Source of the DNA: Psychromonas algicola
GTDB taxonomy: Bacteria > Pseudomonadota > Gammaproteobacteria > Enterobacterales > Psychromonadaceae
NCBI RefSeq assembly: GCF_004378355.1
Contig: NZ_SNUB01000004.1
Span: 103,156 to 167,155, forward strand
DNA: 64,000 nt
Reading direction: 5' to 3'
The translations under genes and the position numbers were made by a program. The notes beneath the pieces were generated by a model. It made no database searches and was not told the DNA's origin. It saw nothing but the letters and a program-made list of their open reading frames with translations. Positions 16,999 to 26,435 of the stretch are shown in pieces. Every line of letters starts with the position of its first letter. Within the stretch, counting starts at the first letter, position 1.

Positions 16999-19900
16999 TT
17001 ATTTTGCTTCTTGCATTTCATCACACTGCAATAACAGATCTTGCAACTTTTCTTTATATTCTTCAGGGGCTTGCCACAAACCACGTTGTGCAGCTTCCAT
17101 TAAACGCTCAGCCATTTCTTCCATGATTTGTGGATTATTATCTTTTAAAAATTGCTGATTAACTTGATCAAACAATAGCGTGTCAGTCACTTGTTCGTAT
17201 TGATAATCCGCAATCAAATCCGTGGTCGCATCATAAGCAAAAAGATAATCAACGGTTGCGCCCATTTCAAAAGCGCCTTTATACCCATGTTCACGCATTC
17301 CTTCAATCCATTTTGGATTTAAAACACGAGAACGGATCACGCGATTTAATTCTTCTTTTAAAGTACGTATCACCGGCTTACTTGGATTACTATGATCGCT
17401 ATGATAAATCGTTGGTGCTTTACCTGAATACACTTGCGCCGCGTTACTCATTCCACCTTGAAATTGATAATAATCGTCTGAATCTAATAAATCATGTTCA
17501 CGGTTATCTTGGTTTTGCACCACGACTTCGATATTACTCAGTTGATGTAAAAAGGCGTCTTTGGCTTGCACACCATCTTTATCACTGTTGCCGTAAGCGT
17601 AACCGCCCCAATTTAGATAAGCTTCTGCTAAATCACTTTTCTCTTCCCAACAACGTTCATCAATCAAACCTTGTAAACCTGCGCCATAAGCGCCGGGTTT
17701 GGAGCCAAACACACGATAACTGGCTTCACGTTTAGCATCACCAATTGCCATGCCATCGGCAATCAATTGTGCTTCTCGTTGTTTAATATTTTGTTGAATT
17801 AAATTGCCATTGCCCGGTTCATTGAGTTCACTAATCGCAACCACTGCCGCATCAAAAAGTGCCATCACATTAGCAAAAGCATCTCGGAAAAAACCAGAAA
17901 TTCTTAAGGTCACATCCACTCTTGGACGATTCAGTAATTGGAATGGGATAATTTCAAAATCCACCACGCGATTACTGCCTTGCGCCCAAATCGGTTTAAC
18001 GCCCATCAATGCAAAAGCTTGCGCGATATCATCTCCGCCAGTACGCATGGTTGCCGTTCCCCAAACCGATAAACCGAGTTGTTTCGGATAGTCACCATGC
18101 TCTTGTAAATGACGATGAATCAATGCTTCAGCCGATTGCTGACCTAACACCCAAGCCGCTTTCGAAGGAATGGCACGATTATCAACAGAGTAAAAGTTTC
18201 GCCCCGTTGGTAAGGTATCTAATCGACCTCGTGTTGGCGCGCCACTTGGTCCCGCTTCAATAAACTTGCCATCTAAACCATCAATAATGGCGCTTAATTC
18301 GTTTTTAACACTTTGATTTAACGCGGCTTGAATGGTTGATTTTGCATAGGTTAACAATGCTTGTGTTGCTGGGTAAGCACTGAGTTCAATAAGATCGTTA
18401 TCGTTAAGTAAAAAGTGTTCAACCCATTCTAATGCTAACAACTCTAAACGCTCACGCGTATCCGCATGCGTTCGCCATAGGGTTTCACTTACCTTTATTA
18501 ATAACTCAGGCTTTTCACCACACCATTGTTCGCGAGTCGCTTCTAAAGGGTCAAAAGGTTGATCATTTACCCTTAGTGAAAAATCTCTTATTAATGCGTG
18601 TAAAACACCTTGATTTATAACGCCTTCGCCACGCGGTAAACGTAATAAAGCAATCAGCGTATTCGCCACTTTATGAGGTTCAGGTAATTGCCCAAGAATA
18701 TGTAAACCATGACGAATTTGTGCTTCTTTAATATCACAAAGATAAGTATCTAACTCTTCCAACACTTGGTTATCGTCTTCACGCGCAGCTTCATTTAATT
18801 CATCAAGAATATGGGTATCTTGTACTTTCTCTAATATTTGGTCGCGTAACCATACTTCTCGACGTACATCTAAACCTTGTGCTTGGTAATATTCATCGAC
18901 TAATCCTTCAAGTTCAGCTAATTCACCGTAAGTTTCAGCACGGGTCATCGGTGGCATTAAGTGGTCAATGATCACCGCTTGCGTGCGTCTTTTTGCTTGC
19001 GCGCCTTCGCCGGGATCATTAACTATAAAAGGATAAAAATGTGGCATTGGCCCCAAGACTGCATCTGGCCAACATTCGTTAGAAAGCGCTAGACCTTTCC
19101 CCGGTAGCCATTCTAAATTGCCGTGTTTCCCCACATGAATAACGGCGTTGACTTGATAAGTAAAACGTAGCCAAAAATAGAAGGCTAAATAATTGTGCGG
19201 CGGCACTAAATCGGGGTCATGATAATTAGCTAATAAATCGATATTAAAACCACGAGCAGGTTGAATCCCAACAAAGGTTTCACCTAAACGGATCCCCGAG
19301 ATCATTAAACGTCCATCTCGACATTTAATATCATCTTCAGGTTTGCCCCAACGCTTAGTAATAGCTTGTTGACTCACTAACGGTAAATCAGCAAAAGCTT
19401 TTTTATAATCACTTAATGACAAACTCTGCCAACAGGCTAAATAGTGTAAAGTATTAGGATTATTAGTCACTGATTCTAATAAGGTTTCAATCAGTTGATT
19501 GCCGTTTTCAGGCACCACATCAATGGGATAACCCGCGTCCTTTAAGGCATTTAAAATATTCACAGTGGAATTAGGCGTATCTAATCCAACACCATTGCCG
19601 ATGCGCCCATCTTTGGTTGGATAATTAGCTAAAATTAACGCGATACGTTTGTTTTTATTATCAGTAATTGAAAGCTGAATATATTTTTTAGCCAACTCAA
19701 TCACAAACAAAGCGCGCTCGTGATGTAATTGATATTGTACTAATGAAATTTGTGTTTTTTCATCAAAAAAGGCTTCGGTTTTGAAGCTAATAGCGCGGGT
19801 TAATACTTTGCCATCCATCTCAGGTAACACCACCTGCATAGCAATATCACGGCTTCGTAAACCTTGTTTGTAATCCGTCCAATCCTCTAACGTACTACTA

Positions 19901-20793
19901 GAAAGTACTAGCTGTAAAATAGGAATATCAACGGTAAATAAACGCTTAAAACTATTCGGTTGAGAACTTAACCCAGGACTACTGACTGTATTTGCAGCAA
20001 AGCCTGTGCTGTTTAAAATCAAACGGCAATCATGCTCACTTAAAAGTTGGTTCACCACACTCATGGCTTGTTCATCTTTTAAGGAACTAATCACTATCGG
20101 TAATGGGTTTAAACCGTTCGCTGACATTAATTCGATAAACTGGTCGAACATTTCACAGTTGGCCGATTGTAAATGGCTACGATAAAAGATCAGTGCAACA
20201 ACACTTTGCTCTTTTCTCCATTTTGCACTGGTTGATTGTTGGTTATAAAACTGCGCAACAGGCAAAAACTGTGGATCATTAGCTTCAAATTCTGCTTCAA
20301 AGTAAAGTTGATTCAAATAAGTAAAAAGTTGTGCGCTGTTATCAAGTCCACCAGCACGTAAATAGCGCCAGACTTGATGTTGGATTTGTTCGGATACAGT
20401 TGATAATTCAATTAACTCAGGGTCAACATTATCATCACCGGGGACTAAAATAAGGGTTCGATTCGGTTTTGCTTTTGACCAACGAACTAGGCCTTCTACG
20501 CCATATTGCCAGTAGGATTTTCCGCCTAATAACGACACAACAACCACTTCCGCTTGCTCTAAGACTTTATCTTCATAAAGATCAAAAGCCGCAGGTTTTA
20601 ATAAGTTGGTCCAATTAACTAAGCGCGTTTCAACAAATCCATTACGTTCATTTATTTGTTGAAAACCAGCTGAAAGCGCCGTTAATTGGCTATCAGCAGC
20701 ACTGAATACAACTAAAGGAGCTGGCGATTGTGCTAAATCGACAATGCCCTCTTCTTCAATAAATCCACCCGGTTGTGCCGCTAATAGATGCAT
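16999..20793 (-). CDS. cobN: Cobaltochelatase large subunit CobN
   Basis: A 1264-aa protein of the CobN/BchH/ChlH family, a normal length for CobN. The porphyrin/corrin-binding family signature HVGKHGNLEWLPGKGLALS is at ~550-570. Further conserved parts are ILANYPTKDGRIGNGVGLDT (~387-406), ERLELLALEWVEHF and, near the C-terminus, GAFEMGATVDYLFAYDATT. It inserts Co2+ into hydrogenobyrinic acid a,c-diamide with an AAA/VWA motor. Here the likely motor is the fused ChlI-ChlD protein encoded ~10 kb upstream in the same transcript, since no cobS/cobT pair is present. It follows cobW by 6 bp. Confidence 0.93.
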   Translation of the reverse strand: MHLLAAQPGGFIEEEGIVDLAQSPAPLVVFSAADSQLTALSAGFQQINERNGFVETRLVNWTNLLKPAAFDLYEDKVLEQAEVVVVSLLGGKSYWQYGVEGLVRWSKAKPNRTLILVPGDDNVDPELIELSTVSEQIQHQVWRYLRAGGLDNSAQLFTYLNQLYFEAEFEANDPQFLPVAQFYNQQSTSAKWRKEQSVVALIFYRSHLQSANCEMFDQFIELMSANGLNPLPIVISSLKDEQAMSVVNQLLSEHDCRLILNSTGFAANTVSSPGLSSQPNSFKRLFTVDIPILQLVLSSSTLEDWTDYKQGLRSRDIAMQVVLPEMDGKVLTRAISFKTEAFFDEKTQISLVQYQLHHERALFVIELAKKYIQLSITDNKNKRIALILANYPTKDGRIGNGVGLDTPNSTVNILNALKDAGYPIDVVPENGNQLIETLLESVTNNPNTLHYLACWQSLSLSDYKKAFADLPLVSQQAITKRWGKPEDDIKCRDGRLMISGIRLGETFVGIQPARGFNIDLLANYHDPDLVPPHNYLAFYFWLRFTYQVNAVIHVGKHGNLEWLPGKGLALSNECWPDAVLGPMPHFYPFIVNDPGEGAQAKRRTQAVIIDHLMPPMTRAETYGELAELEGLVDEYYQAQGLDVRREVWLRDQILEKVQDTHILDELNEAAREDDNQVLEELDTYLCDIKEAQIRHGLHILGQLPEPHKVANTLIALLRLPRGEGVINQGVLHALIRDFSLRVNDQPFDPLEATREQWCGEKPELLIKVSETLWRTHADTRERLELLALEWVEHFLLNDNDLIELSAYPATQALLTYAKSTIQAALNQSVKNELSAIIDGLDGKFIEAGPSGAPTRGRLDTLPTGRNFYSVDNRAIPSKAAWVLGQQSAEALIHRHLQEHGDYPKQLGLSVWGTATMRTGGDDIAQAFALMGVKPIWAQGSNRVVDFEIIPFQLLNRPRVDVTLRISGFFRDAFANVMALFDAAVVAISELNEPGNGNLIQQNIKQREAQLIADGMAIGDAKREASYRVFGSKPGAYGAGLQGLIDERCWEEKSDLAEAYLNWGGYAYGNSDKDGVQAKDAFLHQLSNIEVVVQNQDNREHDLLDSDDYYQFQGGMSNAAQVYSGKAPTIYHSDHSNPSKPVIRTLKEELNRVIRSRVLNPKWIEGMREHGYKGAFEMGATVDYLFAYDATTDLIADYQYEQVTDTLLFDQVNQQFLKDNNPQIMEEMAERLMEAAQRGLWQAPEEYKEKLQDLLLQCDEMQEAK

Positions 20794-20799
20794 CTTTTA

Positions 20800-21897
20800 T
20801 TAAACCTCAGCGCTTTTTAAAATAGCGGTCACAGCAGCTTCGTCTAAGCCTTTACCAATTAATACTAATTCTGTTTTTGGTGTTTCAGTTGATTCCCATA
20901 AGCGATCAAAATGTACTTCTAAACGTTTACCAACGGCTTGTAATACTTGACGCATTGGTTTATTTGCAACGGCAGCAAACCCTTTGATACGGAATAAGTT
21001 AAATTCGTTTAATAGTTTTTCAACGCTTACCTTTAACTTGTCTGCATCAACAGTACCCAAACTAATCACCATTGAATCGAAATGGTCATGAGCATGGTCG
21101 TGATGTGCACCGTGAGCATGATGATGATCGTGATGGTTATGGACTTTATCAATAGTTTTTTCAGTGCCTGCATTAATACCGATTAATACTTCAAGTGGCA
21201 CATCACCATTATTGATATAAGCGGTTTTCACCGAACTTGGTAAGCGTTTTTGCACAACTGCTTTAACGCGAGCTTGTTCTTCTTCGTTCAGTAAATCACT
21301 TTTACTTACTACCACTAAATCAGCTGAGTTAAGTTGGTCATCTAATAACTCTTGTAAGCTTGGATCGTGATCTAAGCTTTCATCTGCAGCACGTTGCTTT
21401 AAAACTTTATCTTCATCCGCAGCAAAGCGACCTGCAGCAATAGCAGGGCCATCAACCACAGTAATTACAGCATCGACAGTGCAATATTCTTTAATACCCG
21501 GCCAGTTAAAGGCTTGTACTAACGGTTTTGGTAATGCCAAACCTGATGTTTCAATTAAGATATGGTCAATTTGATCACGACGTTCAACCAGTTTTTCCAT
21601 CACAGGTAAAAACTCTTCTTCAACGGTGCAACAAATACAGCCATTCGCTAACTCATAAATACCGTCTTCACCGCCGACTAATTCTGCGGCTTCGTCTTCA
21701 CATTCAAGGGGACAAGTACGTAACAATTCTGAATCAATATCTAACTCACCAAATTCATTCATGATCACGGCAATACGTTTGCCTTTGGCTTTTTTAAGCA
21801 AGTTAGCTAATAAGGTTGTTTTACCGCTACCAAGAAAACCAGTAACAACCGTCGTTGGAATTTTATTTAATGAAACGTTCTTATTTGATGCTGTCAT
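20800..21897 (-). CDS. cobW: CobW-family GTPase metallochaperone
   Basis: A 365-aa G3E GTPase that delivers cobalt for corrin synthesis. The Walker A motif GFLGSGKTTLL is at 20-30, the metal-binding CxCC (NGCICCTVEEEF) at 86-97, the guanine specificity motif SKSDLL at ~193, a His-rich loop (HNHHDHHHAHGAHHDHAHDH) at ~251-271, and a C-terminal CobW_C domain. It overlaps the end of cobM by 17 bp and precedes cobN, matching its known role as a CobN cobalt supplier. Confidence 0.93.
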   Translation of the reverse strand: MTASNKNVSLNKIPTTVVTGFLGSGKTTLLANLLKKAKGKRIAVIMNEFGELDIDSELLRTCPLECEDEAAELVGGEDGIYELANGCICCTVEEEFLPVMEKLVERRDQIDHILIETSGLALPKPLVQAFNWPGIKEYCTVDAVITVVDGPAIAAGRFAADEDKVLKQRAADESLDHDPSLQELLDDQLNSADLVVVSKSDLLNEEEQARVKAVVQKRLPSSVKTAYINNGDVPLEVLIGINAGTEKTIDKVHNHHDHHHAHGAHHDHAHDHFDSMVISLGTVDADKLKVSVEKLLNEFNLFRIKGFAAVANKPMRQVLQAVGKRLEVHFDRLWESTETPKTELVLIGKGLDEAAVTAILKSAEV

Positions 21898-22687
21898 TTT
21901 TGACCTCTAATTCTTCAATGGAAAGTGTATTTTTACGACGACGGAAAATATTGGGTTTATCTTTTTTGTACAGATACGAATCTTCGAAATTGGTGGTATC
22001 TAAAACATGACCAACCAAAATAAGCGCCGTTAACTTAAAGCCTTTTGCTTCTACTTTTTCAGCAATATCAGCGAGTGTGCCAGTGACTTTATCTTGGTCA
22101 GGCCATGAACTGCGGTAACAAACAGCAACTGGACAATCTTCACCGTAATGTGGAATTAACTCAGCTACAATTTTACGGATCTTAGTGATCCCTAAATGAA
22201 TAGCTAAAGTCGCGCCACTTTGTGCAAGTTGCGGTAGACGTTCACGCTCAGGGAAAGGTGTTTTACCTTCATAACGCGTCATGATCACCGTTTGCGAAAC
22301 ACCAGACAGTGTTAGCTCTTTACCTAAATATGCAGCAGACGCCGCCGTTGCACTTACTCCAGGAATCACTTCATAGTCGATACCATGTTTCTCTAAACGG
22401 CGAATTTGCTCAGCAATCGCGCCATATAATGCAGGATCACCACACTGTAAACGCGCTACATCTTTGCCCGCTTTTGATGCCTCAACAAAATAGGCTTCCA
22501 TTTCATCAAGATTGATTTTTGCAGTATCAACGATCAACTCTGCACTATCTTCAACATCTTGCAATGTTTGACGTGGAATCAATGAACCTGCATATAGCAC
22601 AACTGGACATTGCTTTAATAAACGCGCCCCTTTAATGGTCATCAATTCAGGATCACCCGGCCCTGCGCCAATAAAATAAACTTTCAT
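21881..22687 (-). CDS. cobM: Precorrin-4/cobalt-precorrin-4 C11-methyltransferase
   Basis: A 268-aa SAM-dependent methyltransferase (CobM/CbiF). The N-terminal GAGPGDPELMTIKGARLL and the LYAGSLIPRQTL segment are characteristic of CobM rather than other corrin methyltransferases, as are RLQCGDPALYGAIAEQ (~79-94) and PGVSATAASAAYLGKELT. It methylates C11 of the contracted ring. Its 3' end overlaps cobW. A repeat-bearing gap of 141 bp separates it from cobJ, the only sizeable break in the ring-enzyme run. Confidence 0.93.
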   Translation of the reverse strand: MKVYFIGAGPGDPELMTIKGARLLKQCPVVLYAGSLIPRQTLQDVEDSAELIVDTAKINLDEMEAYFVEASKAGKDVARLQCGDPALYGAIAEQIRRLEKHGIDYEVIPGVSATAASAAYLGKELTLSGVSQTVIMTRYEGKTPFPERERLPQLAQSGATLAIHLGITKIRKIVAELIPHYGEDCPVAVCYRSSWPDQDKVTGTLADIAEKVEAKGFKLTALILVGHVLDTTNFEDSYLYKKDKPNIFRRRKNTLSIEELEVKNDSIK

Positions 22688-22719
22688 AATAATTCCTTTA
22701 CAATTATTTCAATTCACTA

Positions 22720-22824
22720 AGCCAAAAATAAATTATGGCTAAGCAATTCACGCGAGTTCAAGGCGAAAGCACGGAGCTAGGTTTACCTAGTGAGTACTTT
22801 CAACGCAGAAATCGCTTGAAGGGC
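22720..22824. repeat. Intergenic palindromic repeat element (REP/MITE-like)
   Basis: The cobM-cobJ gap holds a nested inverted-repeat structure: AGCCA/TGGCT (22720-22724 / 22736-22740), outer arms TTCAAGGCGA / TCGCTTGAA (22757-22766 / 22812-22820), and an inner palindrome CTAGGTTTACCTAG (22777-22790). It is more GC-rich than the surrounding spacers. Such elements are typically dispersed intergenic repeats or mRNA-stabilising hairpins; copies elsewhere cannot be checked here. Confidence 0.6.
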
Positions 22825-22828
22825 GACG

Positions 22829-23614
22829 CTATAATTTCTTTTTATAGCCGCGAGGTGTATACACCCAATGCTTTTGGCCGTTAACAATATGTTTTGATTC
22901 GCTATTACCTACGCTCACTAAGGTAAACATATCCACGTCTTTTGCATCCAACTCATCTAAACGGATAATACGGATCGTTTCATCCTCACGAGTCAATTGA
23001 CGCCCTAATAAAACTGGCGTTGATGCTGGGCGATACTTTAGTAATACATCGCGCGCATGGTTTAACTGCCAATCACGCTTTTTAGACACAGGATTATAGA
23101 AAGAGATAACAAAGTCCCCTTCGCCGGCGCTATGAATACGCTTATCAATAGTTTCCCAAGGCGTTAATAGATCCGATAAACTCACGGTACAAAAATCATG
23201 ACCTAACATTGCACCAATACGGCTTGCACCTGCTTGCATCGCAGAAATTCCCGGTACGACATCGATCTCAACATCTAACCATTCAGGATGATCTTCAAGC
23301 CCTTGAAGTTGTCTATCAAGCAATTCAAACACCAGTGTTGCCATGGCATAAATACCGATATCACCACTTGAAATAAGTGATGTCGTTTTACCGCTTGCAG
23401 CTAGATCTAAGGCTAAACGAGCACGACCAATCTCTTCACCTAATGGCAAATCGTGATGTACTTTGTTATTGCACGGCTCACCTAATAGATCTAAATAGAG
23501 ACCATAAGCCACTAAATCAGTACTTTCTTGCACTGCTTTTAATGCTTTTGGCGCGACTAAATCAGCATTACCTGGTCCCATACCCACAACAAAAAGTTGT
23601 TTTTTATTACTCAT
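22829..23614 (-). CDS. cobJ: Precorrin-3B/cobalt-precorrin-3 C17-methyltransferase (ring contraction)
   Basis: A 261-aa SAM methyltransferase (CobJ/CbiH) that methylates C17 and drives ring contraction. The SAM motif GMGPGNADLVAPKALKAVQ is at 11-29. SSGDIGIYAMATLVFELL (~82-99), EIDVVPGISAMQAGASRIGA (~115-134) and SFYNPVSKKRDWQL (~170-183) are characteristic of this step. There is no C-terminal ferredoxin-like extension, so it is the short form. It lies 25 bp after cbiG. Confidence 0.93.
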   Translation of the reverse strand: MSNKKQLFVVGMGPGNADLVAPKALKAVQESTDLVAYGLYLDLLGEPCNNKVHHDLPLGEEIGRARLALDLAASGKTTSLISSGDIGIYAMATLVFELLDRQLQGLEDHPEWLDVEIDVVPGISAMQAGASRIGAMLGHDFCTVSLSDLLTPWETIDKRIHSAGEGDFVISFYNPVSKKRDWQLNHARDVLLKYRPASTPVLLGRQLTREDETIRIIRLDELDAKDVDMFTLVSVGNSESKHIVNGQKHWVYTPRGYKKKL

Positions 23615-23639
23615 TTTATTCCCTATTTATTCTTTAATT

Positions 23640-24413
23640 TTATTGCGCATAGGAACGTGCGATTGCACACGTCGCCTGCTTATTCTTATGTTTATTCAGC
23701 AATAGTTCACTGCTGTTATTGGTTATCTGTTGTGCTTGATATAAAGCCGCTGATTCAGCAACCCCATATACACCAACAGTTTTAAAAATATAATCAGACT
23801 TAGTTGATAAACGTGCTTCCATCTCACCTAAGGCGTTTGCGTCGAAGGTTAAAAAGGGTTTATGCAACGATTTAGCGAGTGCCATTAACCCCACTTCATC
23901 AGCTTTAATATCAATACTGCAAATCGCACTAATATCATCGAATGTTAAACCAGCTTTTAATAAACACTCATCTAACAATGTTTGTAAAACTGCTTCAGGA
24001 CAATTGCGTTCGCACCCCATACCCACTACATAAACAGGTTTTAAATAGCTATTCGCTGTCGTGATCACTAATTGATTTTCAAGTAACTCTGATACTTGTC
24101 GAGCAAACTCATTGGCACCGCCTTCATGACCCGACAACAGAGGAATAACAAACTTACCCATTTCATCTAAGACTAATACAGCTGGATCCTTGAGTTTATC
24201 TTGGATCACAGGCGCTAAGGTTCGCATTACAATGCCTGTGGCACAGATGAAAATAAGTCGATCGCCTTGTTGGAAAAAGCTTTGTACTGTTTCGCTAAAT
24301 GAGTTTGGTTTAAAACAAACGTCAACGGATTTAGCTTTATTCGCTATTAACGCATTTTGCAAACGCCTTGCTAACTGCAAACCAACGTCTGTTAAACAAA
24401 TGATTCTAATCAC
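23640..24413 (-). CDS. cbiG: Cobalt-precorrin-5A hydrolase CbiG
   Basis: A 257-aa two-part protein. The N-terminal CbiG domain has FICATGIVMRTLAPVIQDK (~54-72) and PLLSGHEGGANEFARQ (~92-107). The C-terminal CbiG_C/CobE-like domain begins YVVGMGCERNCPEAVL (~128) and contains ICSIDIKADEVGLMALA. CbiG opens the delta-lactone and releases acetaldehyde in the early-cobalt route, so it marks the anaerobic-type branch. It is shorter than many CbiG proteins because the central linker is reduced. It overlaps cobI by 4 bp. Confidence 0.9.
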   Translation of the reverse strand: MIRIICLTDVGLQLARRLQNALIANKAKSVDVCFKPNSFSETVQSFFQQGDRLIFICATGIVMRTLAPVIQDKLKDPAVLVLDEMGKFVIPLLSGHEGGANEFARQVSELLENQLVITTANSYLKPVYVVGMGCERNCPEAVLQTLLDECLLKAGLTFDDISAICSIDIKADEVGLMALAKSLHKPFLTFDANALGEMEARLSTKSDYIFKTVGVYGVAESAALYQAQQITNNSSELLLNKHKNKQATCAIARSYAQ

Positions 24414-25153
24414 GCGCTTAACTCTTCACGCGTGATCAGAAACAATGAAAAATAAGGCCCTGCTTTATCTTCTAATTGATTTAAATCGGTGATCACTTTT
24501 TGATTATCACGGCTTATATACTCAAGATAGTTAGCATCATCAAAGCGGTTAGTTTCTTTTAATAACGCTAATAAGCGTGGTCTTTCAATGCCAGCTTTCA
24601 TGATCACAACGGCATCGTGCTCTAATAAAGCAGCTTTAATTTTTTCATCGCTATGACGGCCAGTTATTACTGCAAAAGATTGTTTTAATACGGTTAAGGG
24701 AAGCTGTAGTTCTGCTGTTGCAGCGACAAAAGCAGGAATGCCCGGAATCACTTGTGAAGTATATTGGCTTTCTAAACGCTCTAATAGATAAGTAAAAGAT
24801 CCAAAGAATAATGGGTCACCTTCACATAAAAAGGCAACAGTATTACGTAATTCAAGCTGCTCTTGAATTTGCGTAATCACTTTATCGTAAGCTAAGTTTG
24901 CAGCCACACGCTCACGCGACATAGCAAAACGAACACCTAAATGTTGCTGTTTTTTAATGGGGCTTTTTAATGCTTCAACGGCAATATCTAACGCCTGTGA
25001 TTCACCTGATTCATTTTCCAAATAGCAAATGACATCGGCATTTTGAATCGCACGAAAGGCTTTTAACGTTAATAGTTCAGGATCACCGGGACCAACGCCA
25101 ACACCAATAAAAGTACCTTTTTCTGTAACCCCATCTAACACGACTTTACTCAC
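24410..25153 (-). CDS. cobI: Precorrin-2/cobalt-factor-II C20-methyltransferase
   Basis: A 247-aa SAM methyltransferase (CobI, also called CbiL in the anaerobic scheme). Motifs: GVGVGPGDPELLTLKAFRAI near residue 16-35, AFLCEGDPLFFGSFTYLLERL (~102-122), and VIPGIPAFVAATAELQLPL. It adds a methyl group at C20 before ring contraction. It overlaps both neighbours, cobL by 8 bp and cbiG by 4 bp, indicating tight translational coupling. Named cobI here to avoid confusion with the transport gene cbiL. Confidence 0.92.
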   Translation of the reverse strand: MSKVVLDGVTEKGTFIGVGVGPGDPELLTLKAFRAIQNADVICYLENESGESQALDIAVEALKSPIKKQQHLGVRFAMSRERVAANLAYDKVITQIQEQLELRNTVAFLCEGDPLFFGSFTYLLERLESQYTSQVIPGIPAFVAATAELQLPLTVLKQSFAVITGRHSDEKIKAALLEHDAVVIMKAGIERPRLLALLKETNRFDDANYLEYISRDNQKVITDLNQLEDKAGPYFSLFLITREELSA

Positions 25154-26435
25154 CCGATTTTCCTTTATTTAATTGTTGTTCGGTATTTTTAATAAAACTA
25201 AATAAACTTACTGGTAACGCAGGTTGGTAAGCAAGTTGCCCCGCTAAACTTCTGCTTTTATTGACTGCAATCTGCAATGTCTCTAATTCGCTATCATTAA
25301 CGGCTAAGCGTTTATTATAAAAATCTAATAGCTGCGATTTGGTTTTCTCCATTACTGCTGAGACGACGATTTGTCCATTATCAGCTAGCTTTTCCCATAA
25401 TGAATCTAATAGTTGAGGTAATTCACCATCGCTTCCACCAATGAATATTTTATTCGCTATAGGTAAATCTGATAACGCTTCTGGTGCACGACCAAAGGTT
25501 GTTTTTAAATTACTGACAACACCAAACTTGTGTTGGTTTTGTAGTAAACAATTAAATCGCGCTTGGTTATGTTCTATGGCATAAATACTTGCTTGAGATT
25601 GCCAATAAGCTAGCTCCACAGCAACACCACCACAACCGGCACCAATATCCCAAATAACGTCATCTCGGCTTGGTTGTAACAACGATAAAATTGCTAAACG
25701 CACTTCGCGTTTGCTGATCATGCCTTTGCTACCGAGTTCACCTGTTTCAAAATCCGCATCTTTGATCCCAGGGAATTGCGGTAAGAAACCTTTATTTTCA
25801 CCACATAAAACAAACGAAACATGTAATGCATCAAACTCAAGTTCACTTTCTACTAATTCCGAAATCGTAAAACGCGATATTTTTTGTTCCTGATAACCTA
25901 AACGTTCGCACACAATAATTTCAGCATCCGTAAAGCCTGTTTGTAGGCAGACTGTAGCAATATCTTGCGGTTGGCTGTTTTTATCTGTTAGCAATAATAA
26001 TGTTTGTTGTGCTTTTAATTCGACTTTTAATTTTGCTAAAGGTCGGCCGTGCAAACTCAGCACATTCACATTTTGTTGTGCAATACCTAAGCAATGACAG
26101 GCTTGTGTAATGCTTGATACTGCTGGATAGAAGTGAATTAAAGTGTCTTTAAATTGTTTGCTGAGCCAAGTTCCAATCCCGTAATAAAGGGGATCACCAG
26201 AGCCTAACACCACTACTTTTTGCTTACTTTCAATGAGCGTTTTCAACTTTGCTAATTTAGGTAGCATTGCCGTTTTTACATTGTTTAGGTGAGTTTTTAC
26301 AGTTAATAATTGACGATCAGATCCAATCACTAAATCAGCTGATTGTAGTGCTTGGATTGCAGCTTCACTGAGCATGGCATCTTCAGTCACACCTAAACCA
26401 ATCACGCTTATTTGTTGAGTTTTTAACATCGCCAT
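25146..26435 (-). CDS. cobL: Precorrin-6Y C5,15-methyltransferase, CbiE-CbiT fusion (CobL)
   Basis: A 429-aa bifunctional enzyme. The N-terminal CbiE part (~1-210) has VIGLGVTEDAMLSEAAIQAL and VVLGSGDPLYYGIGTWLS (~73-90). The C-terminal CbiT part (~235-429) has the class I methyltransferase SAM motif VIWDIGAGCGGVAVELAYW (~260-278) followed by YAIEHNQARF. It methylates C5 and C15 and decarboxylates the C12 acetate. It shares a TAATG stop/start junction with cobH. The start could also be the third codon (26429). Confidence 0.93.
   Translation of the reverse strand: MAMLKTQQISVIGLGVTEDAMLSEAAIQALQSADLVIGSDRQLLTVKTHLNNVKTAMLPKLAKLKTLIESKQKVVVLGSGDPLYYGIGTWLSKQFKDTLIHFYPAVSSITQACHCLGIAQQNVNVLSLHGRPLAKLKVELKAQQTLLLLTDKNSQPQDIATVCLQTGFTDAEIIVCERLGYQEQKISRFTISELVESELEFDALHVSFVLCGENKGFLPQFPGIKDADFETGELGSKGMISKREVRLAILSLLQPSRDDVIWDIGAGCGGVAVELAYWQSQASIYAIEHNQARFNCLLQNQHKFGVVSNLKTTFGRAPEALSDLPIANKIFIGGSDGELPQLLDSLWEKLADNGQIVVSAVMEKTKSQLLDFYNKRLAVNDSELETLQIAVNKSRSLAGQLAYQPALPVSLFSFIKNTEQQLNKGKSGE

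Noticed and set aside
24190..24435. Plus-strand frames inside the B12 cluster (many, 60-160 codons)
   Set aside because: They lie opposite well-supported minus-strand genes with clear family motifs and have no ribosome sites of their own.
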